Assembly: GCA_937899725.1 (NCBI GenBank)
Contig: CALCCA010000122.1
Coordinates: 1-64,000 of the forward strand
Length of the DNA: 64,000 nt
Source of the DNA: an uncultured Halomicronema sp.
GTDB taxonomy: Bacteria > Cyanobacteriota > Cyanobacteriia > Phormidesmidales > Phormidesmidaceae
Direction of reading: 5' to 3'
In this document: one piece after another, positions 24,557 through 33,376 of the stretch
Layout of the letters: every line of letters begins with the position of its first letter
Position numbering within the stretch: the stretch's first letter is position 1
Notes under the pieces: generated by a model
What the model was told of the DNA's origin: nothing
Databases searched by the model: none
The model's input: the letters and a program-made list of their open reading frames with translations, nothing else
Translations under genes and position numbers: made by a program

Positions 24557-25785
24557 AGCGATAAGATTCCGTTTAAACCGAGAACAAAGTCAGGGGTAGT
24601 GGCTGAATGCCAGGGGCGTTTACTAGAGGCTGTCATCATTTAGCGGCTGAATCCCTATGCTGAAAGCGGTCCAGCCGCTAGCTAGGTTTACGGGGCGGGC
24701 GTGGTAATGCCCATACCGTCAGGCTTTCGAGTTTGATTGATGACGCGCCCTAATGCGGCAGCATCAAATATAAAAGACCTTCCATAAAAAAAATTCAGCC
24801 TGATGAGTCCGGCCAGCTTCCTGGCAACTTTTTCACCACAATTTCAACATCACGGCCAACCAATAAACCTTATCTTCCCCTCAAGGCTGCTTTAAGGACT
24901 CAGATTTTTAGGCCTATCGTCTGCCATCGTGTGAAAGACACCGTTAGTCAGAATATAAATTTGTTTATGTAATCAACGCTTAAGGGTGAACTGGCAGTGC
25001 CCATGCCCCCATCAATGACGGCAATCAAACATAAATTGACAACTCAAAAAAAGACGAAGTCTGCTTGGGCGTCGAGGAAATAATTAGCTTCAAGAAACCT
25101 TGACAGGGCTGAAGCTAAAAAGTTTCGGTGAGACATCAGAACTTGTCCAAAAATTCCCAGCTCTGAATGCGCTGCCCTAATGAGAGTCAGCAACCCTGGC
25201 CCTAGCAAACGAAATGTCTTAACCAATAACCATATCACTGCTGCCAAAAAGTCTTGTAACTGTTGACACCACAAAACGTTCACCTGAGGCGAAATCGATT
25301 TCTGGGCTTCTGAGATGAGTGATGCTTGTACCCACCTGAGCGAGCCGTCACTTCCTTCACGCTAGGTGTTTTGAGCATCGAGGTGGCTGATTATATGAGT
25401 TCTCAGCGCTGAGGCTTCCCCCATCATCTCGGCAATGTACGGGAGTTCAAGGACCGGGGAGATAGAGGTGTCGTCGTCCTGTTTCAGAGAGAGGGCACGA
25501 CGCGATCGTGCCACTCCCCACAATGAACATGCCAGGGTTCGTTGCGGGGGTGGGCGATGGAGCAGAAGGTTGGCTGGCAGGGAGCTTGGTGTGAGCGGCT
25601 GGAAGCCGACCCACCTCAGGCCGGGGGATGCTCAGGGCAATTGGTTCCTAGGGGCTAGAACGGCTGCTGGGCTACGGGCGACAGCGCGATCGCTCTCAGC
25701 TCGGCGCTGGATGCAACGGCTCCAATCTGGCGGGTCTCAGTCATGGGCTGATGGCTAGGATAGCGTTCAGCCACTCTGATTGACT
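24557..25785. other. Gene-free 1.2-kb region
   Basis: Short open frames exist (25044-25283 on the minus strand, 25435-25758 on the plus strand), but they are not convincing. The left part is A+T-rich (24770-25040). The right part is G-rich on the plus strand from ~25440, with inverted short words near 25690 (GCGCGATCGCTCTCAGCTCGGCGC). It must contain the promoter of the phosphorylase gene. I recognise no RNA gene. Confidence 0.4.
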
Positions 25786-26457
25786 CTACAGGGACAAGCG
25801 GCTCCAGCTGCTGTCATACAGTTGTGCCAGCTGCACAATCAAATAGCGCTGCTGGGTCTGCAACCAGCCCTCTTCTTTGAAATCTTTCAGCAGCCGCGTG
25901 ACGGTGACGCGCGTCGTACCGATCGCGGTGGCGAGCTGGTGATGGGTCAGACGCACGGGAATGCGCACGCCACAGGTTTCGACCTGGCCAAAGTCTTGAG
26001 CAATGAGGAGCAGGAGCTGTCGCAGGCGATCGGCGACCAAGCGTTTGCCGGAGATGGCTAGCCAAGCCTCTGACTGCTGCAGTCGCAGCATCAGGTGCCG
26101 ACAAATGCCGCCCATCAGCATCGGCGAAGATTCTACCTCCATCATCGATAGGGGCAGCACATCGACGTCGGTGAGAGCCGTGGCCCAGTAGGGATCGACC
26201 ACAGTCAACGGTAGGCCGATTGGCATGGAAGGCCCGGCTAATCCGAGTAGCGTTTCGCTGCCGTCTTGCTGAATGGTGTAAAGCTGCACCACCCCGCGGC
26301 AAACAATCAACAGTTCGTTCAACCGTAGGGGAATCGTTCTACCGGCGGGATAGGGAGTCAGTGTGCGCTCCCGATAAAGCTGCTCTAAAACTGCTACAAA
26401 GTCGTCAGGAGAAGATTTCGCTGTAGCGGTTGAGAGCGCAGGGGGTTTTGCAAACAC
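25786..26457 (-). CDS. Crp/Fnr family transcriptional regulator
   Basis: A 223-residue DNA-binding regulator. Residues 20-120 form a degenerate cyclic-nucleotide-binding-like beta-barrel (LNELLIVCRGVVQLYTIQQDG), a long dimerisation helix follows, and residues 165-215 are the Crp-type winged helix-turn-helix (LTHHQLATAIGTTRVTVTRL, then LLKDFKEEGWL). The recognition helix resembles that of NtcA-like cyanobacterial regulators, but the effector-pocket sequence differs and this is a paralogue. The start is GTG at 26457, the only one before the domain. It lies 203 bp downstream of leuC on the same strand. Confidence 0.88.
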   Translation of the reverse strand: MFAKPPALSTATAKSSPDDFVAVLEQLYRERTLTPYPAGRTIPLRLNELLIVCRGVVQLYTIQQDGSETLLGLAGPSMPIGLPLTVVDPYWATALTDVDVLPLSMMEVESSPMLMGGICRHLMLRLQQSEAWLAISGKRLVADRLRQLLLLIAQDFGQVETCGVRIPVRLTHHQLATAIGTTRVTVTRLLKDFKEEGWLQTQQRYLIVQLAQLYDSSWSRLSL

Positions 26458-26659
26458 AACGGGTTATCCGAAGAAGGTCAAAAATATCTCGATGCGCCCT
26501 CTGCTGGTCACAGGCTAGCCGCTAGGCTACCAAGGCCCAAGGCCACGCGCAGGTGACCACCGCTAGATATTCTTATCTGTCATCATCGACAACGTTTCTT
26601 AAGGTTAGGGAAGCTTAGGTTTAATAATTAATTAACATCGGGCTAAGTTCCCGATCGCC

Positions 26660-28069
26660 TCATCCTGGCAAATGGTGGCGCACATCTTCGACCCGGCCCG
26701 CGATCGCGGCGGTGGCAACCATGGCCGGACTCATCAGTAGCGTGCGCCCTGAGGATGACCCCTGGCGGCCTTTGAAGTTGCGGTTAGACGAGGAGGCGCT
26801 GATTTGATTGCCCTGCAGCTTGTCCGGATTCATCGCCAAACACATCGAACAGCCCGCCTCGCGCCATTCGAACCCAGCGGCCTCAAAAATGGTGTCTAAG
26901 CCCTCAGATTCCGCCGCGACTTTGACCTGTTCTGAGCCGGGCACGACAAATGCCGTGACGTCGGCAGCCACTTTTTGGCCCTGGACGACTTTGGCCGCTT
27001 CTCGCAGATCGCTGAGCCGACCATTGGTGCAGCTACCGATAAAGCACACGTCAATCTTGGTGCCTTGAATCGGGGTGCCCGGCTGCAGCTCCATATATCG
27101 ATAGGCTTCTTCGGCGATCGCGCGATCGCCCGCTGGTAGGCTCTCTAATGTGGGAATCTGTTCATTCACGCCGATGCCCTGACCCGGCGTAATGCCCCAG
27201 GTCACCGTGGGCGGAATATCTGCGGCCTCAAACACCACCACATCGTCATAGTCAGCATCGGCATCGCTACGCAGGTTTTCCCACCAGGCCACGGCGGCAT
27301 CCCATTGCGTCTCACCGGGGGCAAATTCCCGGCCGCGCAAATAATCGTAGGTCACCGCGTCAGGATTAACGTAGCCACAGCGCGCGCCGCCCTCGATCGA
27401 CATGTTGCAGACGGTCATCCGCTCTTCCATTGACATGGCTTCAATCGTGGTGCCCGCATATTCATAGGCATAGCCGACCCCACCCTTAACGCCCAACTGC
27501 CGAATGACGTGCAGCGTCACATCTTTGGCATAAACGCCGGGGGGCAGCGAACCGTTAATCTCAATTCGGCGCACCTTGAGCTTGGCCAGGGCCAAGGTTT
27601 GCGAGGCTAAGACATCGCGAACTTGGCTGGTGCCGATGCCAAAGGCGATTGCGCCAAAAGCACCGTGGGTCGAAGTGTGGCTGTCACCACAGGCGATCGT
27701 CATGCCCGGTTGGGTCAGGCCCTGCTCGGGGGCAATCACATGCACGATGCCCTGGCTGCCCGAGCCAATATTGTAAAAAGTGATGTTGTGCTCGCGACAG
27801 TTAGTTTCTAACGCCTCGATCATCTCCTCAGCCAGTCGGTCGACAAAGGGGCGCGCCTGACTATCCGTCGGCACAATGTGATCGACTGTGGCCAGGGTGC
27901 GTTCAGGAAACATGACCTGCAGTTGGCGCTCTCGCAGCATGGCAAAGGCTTGGGGGCTGGTGACTTCATGAATCAGGTGCAGCCCGATGAACAGCTGGGT
28001 TTGCCCAGAAGAGAGGGTACCAACGGTATGTAAGTCCCAAACTTTGTCGAAGAGGGTACCTGTGCTCAT
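26660..28069 (-). CDS. leuC: 3-isopropylmalate dehydratase large subunit
   Basis: The aconitase-type catalytic subunit for leucine synthesis, partner of LeuD. It has 469 residues. The [4Fe-4S] ligands are Cys347 (CFIGSC), Cys407 and Cys410 (CSMC). [20 protein letters not shown] and [11 protein letters not shown] are the substrate-binding signatures. ATG at 28069. leuD lies 4 kb downstream on the same strand; a Crp regulator and a GH13_18 phosphorylase lie between them. Confidence 0.96.
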   Translation of the reverse strand: MSTGTLFDKVWDLHTVGTLSSGQTQLFIGLHLIHEVTSPQAFAMLRERQLQVMFPERTLATVDHIVPTDSQARPFVDRLAEEMIEALETNCREHNITFYNIGSGSQGIVHVIAPEQGLTQPGMTIACGDSHTSTHGAFGAIAFGIGTSQVRDVLASQTLALAKLKVRRIEINGSLPPGVYAKDVTLHVIRQLGVKGGVGYAYEYAGTTIEAMSMEERMTVCNMSIEGGARCGYVNPDAVTYDYLRGREFAPGETQWDAAVAWWENLRSDADADYDDVVVFEAADIPPTVTWGITPGQGIGVNEQIPTLESLPAGDRAIAEEAYRYMELQPGTPIQGTKIDVCFIGSCTNGRLSDLREAAKVVQGQKVAADVTAFVVPGSEQVKVAAESEGLDTIFEAAGFEWREAGCSMCLAMNPDKLQGNQISASSSNRNFKGRQGSSSGRTLLMSPAMVATAAIAGRVEDVRHHLPG

Positions 28070-28203
28070 GCCCCAAAAATCCCATCCAAAATGCGACGCA
28101 GATGCTCATACTAGCCCATTCCAGCGCGGCGCAGGGGGAACCACAGCATCTCTAGAAAACGGCCAGAGGGTGGTGTTCACAGGGCGATCGCTGCCCCTTT
28201 AAT

Positions 28204-28244
28204 GAGAATCCTCAGCATTCTCTAGAAAAAATGCTGAGGATCTC
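28204..28244. promoter_or_regulatory. Perfect 11-bp hairpin between arsR and leuC
   Basis: ATCCTCAGCAT (28208-28218) and ATGCTGAGGAT (28231-28241) form a perfect stem, extended by a bulged GAGA/TCTC pair. The minus-strand loop holds a run of T, but no T-run follows the stem, so this is not a clean terminator. It could be a 5' structure of the leuC transcript or an operator. Confidence 0.5.
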
Positions 28245-28316
28245 AAAGCCTTGATGATGTCGAAGCGTTTGAGCTAACGCTGGTCGAGAGCTAAACCCGT
28301 TCATTGAGTCATGCAA

Positions 28317-28652
28317 CTAGCTCGCTTCCAACAGGCGGCTAGGAATGATGGGACTGAAGCGGCGATATTCAGACAGATACTGCTCGAGGACCACAAACTG
28401 CGATAAGTCGAGGCTGTAATAGGTCCAGCGACCTTGAGGACGAGCTTGGACTAACCCCGCTTCCTTTAACACGCGCAGATGAAAGGAGAGCTTGGACTGA
28501 CTGACGTCTAGTTCTTCGCAGAGGTCGCAGACGCACATTTCGTGGGTTCGCAGACGTTCGATGACATGCACTCTCAGGGGATCTGATAAAGCGTGAAACC
28601 CCGCAAGGCAGTCTTCTGTACTGTTGGTATCTAAGATTTTGACGGTTTCCAT
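28317..28652 (-). CDS. ArsR/SmtB family metalloregulator
   Basis: A 111-residue winged-helix repressor. The helix-turn-helix CDLCEELDVSQSKLSFHLRV follows a Cys-rich MCVCDLC motif, the arsenite/antimonite-type metal-sensing signature (alpha3 site, ELCVCDL in ArsR). It then has a short wing (GLVQARPQGRWTYYSL). The classical As(III) ligands appear present, but no arsenic-resistance genes are nearby, so the regulated target may be elsewhere. ATG at 28652. A palindrome, 28661-28673, sits just upstream and is a likely self-operator. Confidence 0.9.
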   Translation of the reverse strand: METVKILDTNSTEDCLAGFHALSDPLRVHVIERLRTHEMCVCDLCEELDVSQSKLSFHLRVLKEAGLVQARPQGRWTYYSLDLSQFVVLEQYLSEYRRFSPIIPSRLLEAS

Positions 28653-28660
28653 GGGCTACC

Positions 28661-28673
28661 TATCTTAAAGATA
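28661..28673. promoter_or_regulatory. Putative ArsR operator
   Basis: TATCTT-A-AAGATA is a perfect inverted repeat with a one-base spacer, 8 bp before the arsR ATG. The position overlaps the expected promoter or leader, which suits autorepression. Confidence 0.5.
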
Positions 28674-28685
28674 AAGTATGTTGAC

Positions 28686-28892
28686 ATGTTCGATTCCGTC
28701 CTGTAGGTTCGCGAGGGTTGCTATCAGAGCTGGCACAGCTCGCAAGCTTGACGAGCCCCAGGTGACTGGTCGATAGCTGTCGGCGATCGCCACGGTCACT
28801 TCGGGCTCTACCATCTCAAAGATTGGACTCATACTAACGAATTCGATTCTGTCCTGTGGCTCTCTAATGGTCGCTATTAAAGCTGGCACATC
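28686..28892 (-). pseudogene. rsmE: Decayed partial duplications of the rsmE 3' end
   Basis: Between arsR and rsmE the minus strand encodes an out-of-context peptide with the same order as the RsmE C terminus: MVEPEVTVAIADSYRPVTWG then SSSLRAVPALIATL, against TEPEVTAAMAIGYQPVNLG and PQILRAVTAPIAAI in the real gene. A second, shorter unit repeats the last ~46 bp: 28692-28737 and 28845-28890 are about 74% identical. No start or function is apparent. Confidence 0.75.
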
Positions 28893-28895
28893 GCC

Positions 28896-29615
28896 CTAAT
28901 GCAATTGGAGTCCGGCCTGCAGAATCGCGATGGCCGCGATGGGAGCAGTTACAGCTCGTAATATTTGCGGACCCAAGTTAACCGGCTGATAGCCAATGGC
29001 CATCGCGGCTGTGACCTCGGGCTCTGTCCAGCCCCCTTCTGGGCCCACGGCAATCACCACTGAGGTCGGTTGGCAGGATAAACAGGCTGACAATAATGAT
29101 TGACTCGGCCGCCTCGCGACACAGAGATATCGGTGGGCCTGAGAGGGTTGGGTCAGCCACGTTGACCAAGCTGTGGGTTCTAAGATTGTCGGGAGGGTGA
29201 GCCGTTCCGATTGTTCTCCCGCTTCAGTGGCGATGCGCCGCCAGCGCTGCAGTTTGTGAGCACTGGGGCGGAGTAGGGTGCGATCGCTGAGCAGCGGCAC
29301 GATCTGATCAACGCCCAGTTCGGTGACTTGCCGCACGACATCGGCAAATCCTTGCTTCGGCAAACAGGCGGCCAGGGTGATGTGAGGTTTAGCGGTCACG
29401 GCGGCGGTCGTTGTCGGTTCCGGCATGGGCGTCAAGGTGGCCTGGGCGGCATCCGTCACTAGGGAGGCCAGCCAGAGGTGTCCCTGGCCATCGAGGGCGA
29501 GGAAGCGATCGCCCGCCTGCAGCCGGAGTACGCGCTTGAGATAATGCTGCTGATCAGCCGTCAGGGTGAGAGTCGTGTCGATAATTTGGCTCGGGCTCAC
29601 AATGACGCGTTGCAA
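28896..29615 (-). CDS. rsmE: 16S rRNA (uracil1498-N3)-methyltransferase
   Basis: A 239-residue SPOUT-class enzyme that methylates U1498 of 16S rRNA using SAM. The N-terminal PUA-like domain has QQHYLKRVLRLQAGD, and the C-terminal knot has VIAVGPEGGWTEPEV and LGPQILRAVTAPIAAI, which bind SAM. The start is TTG at 29615, preceded by AAGGGGG; the next frame starts would cut into the PUA domain. It is 9 nt downstream of the exported-protein gene, so the pair is likely one transcript. Its 3' end is followed by decayed copies of itself. Confidence 0.93.
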   Translation of the reverse strand: MQRVIVSPSQIIDTTLTLTADQQHYLKRVLRLQAGDRFLALDGQGHLWLASLVTDAAQATLTPMPEPTTTAAVTAKPHITLAACLPKQGFADVVRQVTELGVDQIVPLLSDRTLLRPSAHKLQRWRRIATEAGEQSERLTLPTILEPTAWSTWLTQPSQAHRYLCVARRPSQSLLSACLSCQPTSVVIAVGPEGGWTEPEVTAAMAIGYQPVNLGPQILRAVTAPIAAIAILQAGLQLH

Positions 29616-29624
29616 GGTGCCCCC

Positions 29625-30233
29625 TTAGGTCAGATCAATGAGGCGAGTGTACGTGATCACCCCAGTATCAGGATCGAATTTCAAATCGAGGGCTCGCTGA
29701 TTGCGGGTCAGTGCCACTGCGTCGGATTCTGTCTGGTCGACGTTCCACCCCAGCTCTTCTAGCGCGGCTAAGGTGGTGTCAACATCGGCTCCCAAATACT
29801 GATGGGGAAAGCCATAGGTGGTGTTGAAGCCGGGCTCTGGCGGGTCGGCAGGCCCACCGATCAGGCCGATTTCCAGTTCGGTGTTCCCCTCCGGACTGAT
29901 CTTGGCCCGATATTCTAAGTCCCCCTGCTGATTCACATAAATTTGCCAGACGTCTTCGTCTGCGGGAGGCAGTAGGTCAGCTAACACGCCATCCTGATCG
30001 GTGAAGCCGGTTTCTTTGTTGTACACATTCAAGTAAGTGAAGTTTGCTCGCTCGTAGACATGCACGACGTAGTGCTGCGTCTCAAACCGGAGCAGGGTCG
30101 TGGCCTCACTTTGAGCGATCGTGGCAGTGGTCCACTGCACTTGAGCGCGGTGAGGGGTGGTGGCCCCCCTGGCGGTACTCCCCAGACTGCTCACCGCGAG
30201 GGCGAGGCTACAGAGAGAGACAAAAAATCGCAT
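29625..30233 (-). CDS. Exported protein of unknown function
   Basis: I do not recognise this 202-residue protein. It has a signal peptide (MRFFVSLCSLALAVSSLGST with an ARG-A cleavage region near 24). The mature part is rich in beta-strand, with aromatic segments such as YVVHVYERANFTYLNVYN and a C-terminal LDLKFDPDTGVITYTRL strand. It is probably periplasmic or lumenal. It directly precedes rsmE with a 9-nt gap. Confidence 0.75.
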   Translation of the reverse strand: MRFFVSLCSLALAVSSLGSTARGATTPHRAQVQWTTATIAQSEATTLLRFETQHYVVHVYERANFTYLNVYNKETGFTDQDGVLADLLPPADEDVWQIYVNQQGDLEYRAKISPEGNTELEIGLIGGPADPPEPGFNTTYGFPHQYLGADVDTTLAALEELGWNVDQTESDAVALTRNQRALDLKFDPDTGVITYTRLIDLT

Positions 30234-30388
30234 GGTCTTTCACTCACAAACACGCACAGTCGTCCATCTTAAGGGATGAGGGCGCACCTTTCGGTGGTTG
30301 TACAGCGTTTCGGCTGGTGGCACGCTGCCCTCTGGCCTGATTGATCCATCAGGACGGTGGGTGTTCTCGGCAGTCAGCTGAGCGGCGA

Positions 30389-31372
30389 TTAGGTCAGCAG
30401 GCAAGCTTCGGCTTTGAGGTCTCGCTCCATCAAGGCTTCAACCGCTTCTTGAGCCGTAATCTTACCGTTCAAAAGCCGGTATACCTGCCGAGAGATGGGG
30501 GCGGGAATTTGTTCGCGGTTAGCGATTTGAATCAGCACGTTGGTCGTATTGACCCCCTCAGCCGTGCTGCCAATTTCCTCTAAAATCTGCTCCAGTGACT
30601 TGCCCTGAGCCAGGCCATATCCGACTCGATAGTTGCGGCTGAGCACGCTGGTGCAGGTCGCTAGCATATCGCCGAGGCCCGACAGGCCGACAAAGGTGTC
30701 GGCTTGACCGCCCAGGTGGGTGCCAATACGCATCATCTCGGGCAGGGCGCGGGTCATTAACGCCGAGCGGGCGTTAGACCCCAGCGCTAATCCTTCACAA
30801 ACGCCGACTGCGATCGCGATGATGTTTTTCAGCGTGCCTCCCAGTTCGGCCCCGAGCGGATCGGGACTGCTATAGACGCGGAAAATCTCGGACGCAAAGA
30901 GATACTGCACGGCTTCCGCGGCCTCGGGATGAGTGCTGGCCGCAACGGTGGCGGAGGGGAGTCCCTGTTCAATTTCTTTGGAGAGGTTGGGGCCTGACAG
31001 CACCACGACAGGATTGTCGGGAAAGGTATCTTGAAAAATTTGTGAGGGCGTGCGGGTGGTCTCGGGATCGAGTCCCTTGGTGGCGGTGACCAGAATGGTC
31101 TCGCGGGGAATGCCTGCGGCTTTGAGTTGGGCGGCGACGGCAGGCACCCCTTTCATGGAAACTGCTGACAAAATCACGTGGGAGCCGGCAACCGCCTTGG
31201 CCAGTGTCATGGCTGTCCGTCGCGACCATAGGCATACAGTGTGGTCATTCTTTTCGACCAGCTGAGCGAGGGCCGTACCCCAAGCCCCGGCACCCAAAAT
31301 CGTCAGCTCAGCTGACTCTTTTTGCACCTGCTCAGCGTCGATGGAAATGGGGGAGGAAGTCGTAGAGTCCAT
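30389..31372 (-). CDS. gpsA: Glycerol-3-phosphate dehydrogenase [NAD(P)+]
   Basis: Reduces dihydroxyacetone phosphate to sn-glycerol-3-phosphate. With the ATG at 31372 it has 327 residues. The Rossmann motif ILGAGAWGTALA is at 25-36, and the catalytic Lys lies in LGGTLKNIIAIAVGVCEG. The C-terminal part has GLSGLGDMLATCTS. ATG at 31396 and GTG at 31435 are alternative starts; none has a strong Shine-Dalgarno. It lies downstream of ggpS and glpD on the same strand and supplies the acceptor for glucosylglycerol-phosphate synthesis as well as for lipids. Confidence 0.94.
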   Translation of the reverse strand: MDSTTSSPISIDAEQVQKESAELTILGAGAWGTALAQLVEKNDHTVCLWSRRTAMTLAKAVAGSHVILSAVSMKGVPAVAAQLKAAGIPRETILVTATKGLDPETTRTPSQIFQDTFPDNPVVVLSGPNLSKEIEQGLPSATVAASTHPEAAEAVQYLFASEIFRVYSSPDPLGAELGGTLKNIIAIAVGVCEGLALGSNARSALMTRALPEMMRIGTHLGGQADTFVGLSGLGDMLATCTSVLSRNYRVGYGLAQGKSLEQILEEIGSTAEGVNTTNVLIQIANREQIPAPISRQVYRLLNGKITAQEAVEALMERDLKAEACLLT

Positions 31373-31463
31373 AAAACTTAGGGCCGAACTCGACATAAAC
31401 AGCAGCCGAGTGACGATTGGCGTCGCCGGGCTCACTCGGGCTCATCAATCATATCAGCGATAT

Positions 31464-33158
31464 CTAAACGGCCTGCAGCGATCGCCCAGCAGCGGCCTCC
31501 GCCATCACATAGTCGGGAATGCAGTTAGCTTCCATAAACTGCTGATAGGCCTGTACTTCGCGCTGACACTTCTCTTCATCCCAGCCGCAGTGCTGCTTGA
31601 GGGTAGCGAGGATGGGCTCTAACACGTCGTAGCCGTAGTTCGCATTCATGGCCAGCACCGTGCGCCGCCGCGTAAAGTCGAGCACTGAGTGGGCCATCTC
31701 TGTGCGCATGGCAAAGACCACTTCAGCCCGCAGGTTGGGATGAGTCGCGAGCAGCCGTTCCGCTAGATCTGGCGCTTCGTCCGTTAGGGCTAAGAGCGGC
31801 AGCGCCCGCGCCCCGTAGACGCTAAATAAATGATCCAGGCTAGCGACGCTGATGCGGTCTCGATAGCGTTGGTAAGCTGCGTCAATGCGCTCGTCGTCAG
31901 GCCAAATGCAGCCCGGTAGAGGTTGATGCCGAGTGGGGGAGGCGGGCACGGCTTGGCCCATTTTTTTGAAGGCCCAGTTGGTCATCTCTTCGCCGACTTG
32001 ACGATGGGTGGTGAGCTTGCCGCCAATCAGCGACACCAAGTTGCTGACCCCTTCTTTGGCATGATCGTAGAGGATATGAGCGCGGGTAATGCTGCCCGCC
32101 TTTTTGCCTGCGGCATAGGGCAGCGGACGAATGCCAGAATAGGTGAACTTTACATCGGCGCGGGTGATGCGGGCGGTAGGCAGCACCCGATTGGTTTCCG
32201 TCAGCAGGTAATCGATTTCGTCGTCACTGGCTTTGAACTGGTCAAGGTCACCGGTATATTTCAAATCGGTGGTGCCAATCAGGAACTGACCGCACCACGG
32301 CACGATGAAGAAGGGCCGACCATCCGATTTCGCTTCAACATAGAGCGCGGTGTTGGGTGCACCGGGAAACGGATCAACAATGATATGACTGCCTTTAGTG
32401 CCCCCAATTTTGCGATCGTGGCCAATCGGGTCAGTCTCACCGTCACGCTGCCCGAGCCCCAACACGCGGTCAACCCAAGGGCCGGAGGTGTTGACGACCA
32501 CACCCTGGGCCGATAGCGTCGCCGTGAAGTCGGCATCAGCAATTTGGTCATAGGCCGTCAGCTCGGTGAGGCGATCGCCCTCGCGCTTGAGGCCCGTGAC
32601 GGTGGCGTAGTTCAGCACGTCGGCCCCCGCCGCCTGGGCGTCTAACAAAATTTCTAAGCACAGTCGCTCGGCGTGTTCGGCCTGGCCATCGTAGTACTGG
32701 GCCGCTCCCTTGGCATCCTCATGATCGACTGAGCGAAATAGCTGTCGCAGCTTGGCCTTTGATAGCATTCGGTGGTTGGGCAGCGTCTTGTCGTAGCTGA
32801 GCATGTCGTACAGCACCATGCCCGCTTGGATTTCCCAATAGCTGCGGGTGCCGACACCATAGATCGGAATGGTCATCTGAATCGGCTGCACGAGATGGGG
32901 GGCTGTCCGCAGCAAAATCTCCCGTTCCCGCAACGACTCTCTGACCAGATGGAATTCAAAATATTCCAAGTAGCGCAGGCCACCATGCACCAGCCGAGTT
33001 GACCAGCTCGTTGTACCGCCAGCAAAGTCATTCTTTTCAATCAGCAGCACTGACAATCCCCTGAGGGCCGAGTCGCGCGCGGTCGCCGCTCCATTTACCC
33101 CGCCACCGATGATGACGACGTCATAGTCACGGCGTTGAATCGCTTGGAGATCTCTCAT
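31464..33158 (-). CDS. glpD: FAD-dependent glycerol-3-phosphate dehydrogenase
   Basis: Oxidises glycerol-3-phosphate to dihydroxyacetone phosphate, passing electrons to quinone at the membrane. The protein has 564 residues. The FAD Rossmann motif VVIIGGGVNGAATARD is at 14-29, with TSWSTRLVHGGLRYLE following, and a C-terminal DAO domain (EVVFAMRTEMAHSVLDFTRR). I chose the ATG at 33158 because AAAGGA lies 7 nt upstream; the ATG at 33212 has no such site. In cyanobacteria glpD is repeatedly linked with glucosylglycerol genes. It lies between ggpS and gpsA on one strand. Confidence 0.94.
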   Translation of the reverse strand: MRDLQAIQRRDYDVVIIGGGVNGAATARDSALRGLSVLLIEKNDFAGGTTSWSTRLVHGGLRYLEYFEFHLVRESLREREILLRTAPHLVQPIQMTIPIYGVGTRSYWEIQAGMVLYDMLSYDKTLPNHRMLSKAKLRQLFRSVDHEDAKGAAQYYDGQAEHAERLCLEILLDAQAAGADVLNYATVTGLKREGDRLTELTAYDQIADADFTATLSAQGVVVNTSGPWVDRVLGLGQRDGETDPIGHDRKIGGTKGSHIIVDPFPGAPNTALYVEAKSDGRPFFIVPWCGQFLIGTTDLKYTGDLDQFKASDDEIDYLLTETNRVLPTARITRADVKFTYSGIRPLPYAAGKKAGSITRAHILYDHAKEGVSNLVSLIGGKLTTHRQVGEEMTNWAFKKMGQAVPASPTRHQPLPGCIWPDDERIDAAYQRYRDRISVASLDHLFSVYGARALPLLALTDEAPDLAERLLATHPNLRAEVVFAMRTEMAHSVLDFTRRRTVLAMNANYGYDVLEPILATLKQHCGWDEEKCQREVQAYQQFMEANCIPDYVMAEAAAGRSLQAV

Positions 33159-33376
33159 CTGAAAATCCTTTAAATGCGGCAAATCGGCTGGTGGGAGAAC
33201 TTTGGGGAACACAACGCCCTGCCGCTGTCGATGGCAGCGCTGGCATTAATAATGACGAGGCAGAAAAGCCGCTAGTTCACTTTAATAAAACCCCTGCCGG
33301 CGTCAAAAATCACACCCCAGCGATCGGCATCAGGGGTTGATTGAGGCCGCCGATGGGGCGACCCCTTGCTGTGGCT

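Noticed and set aside
25044-25758. 79- and 107-codon frames between the phosphorylase and Crp genes
   Set aside because: No family resemblance, no Shine-Dalgarno sequence, and odd composition; treated as chance.
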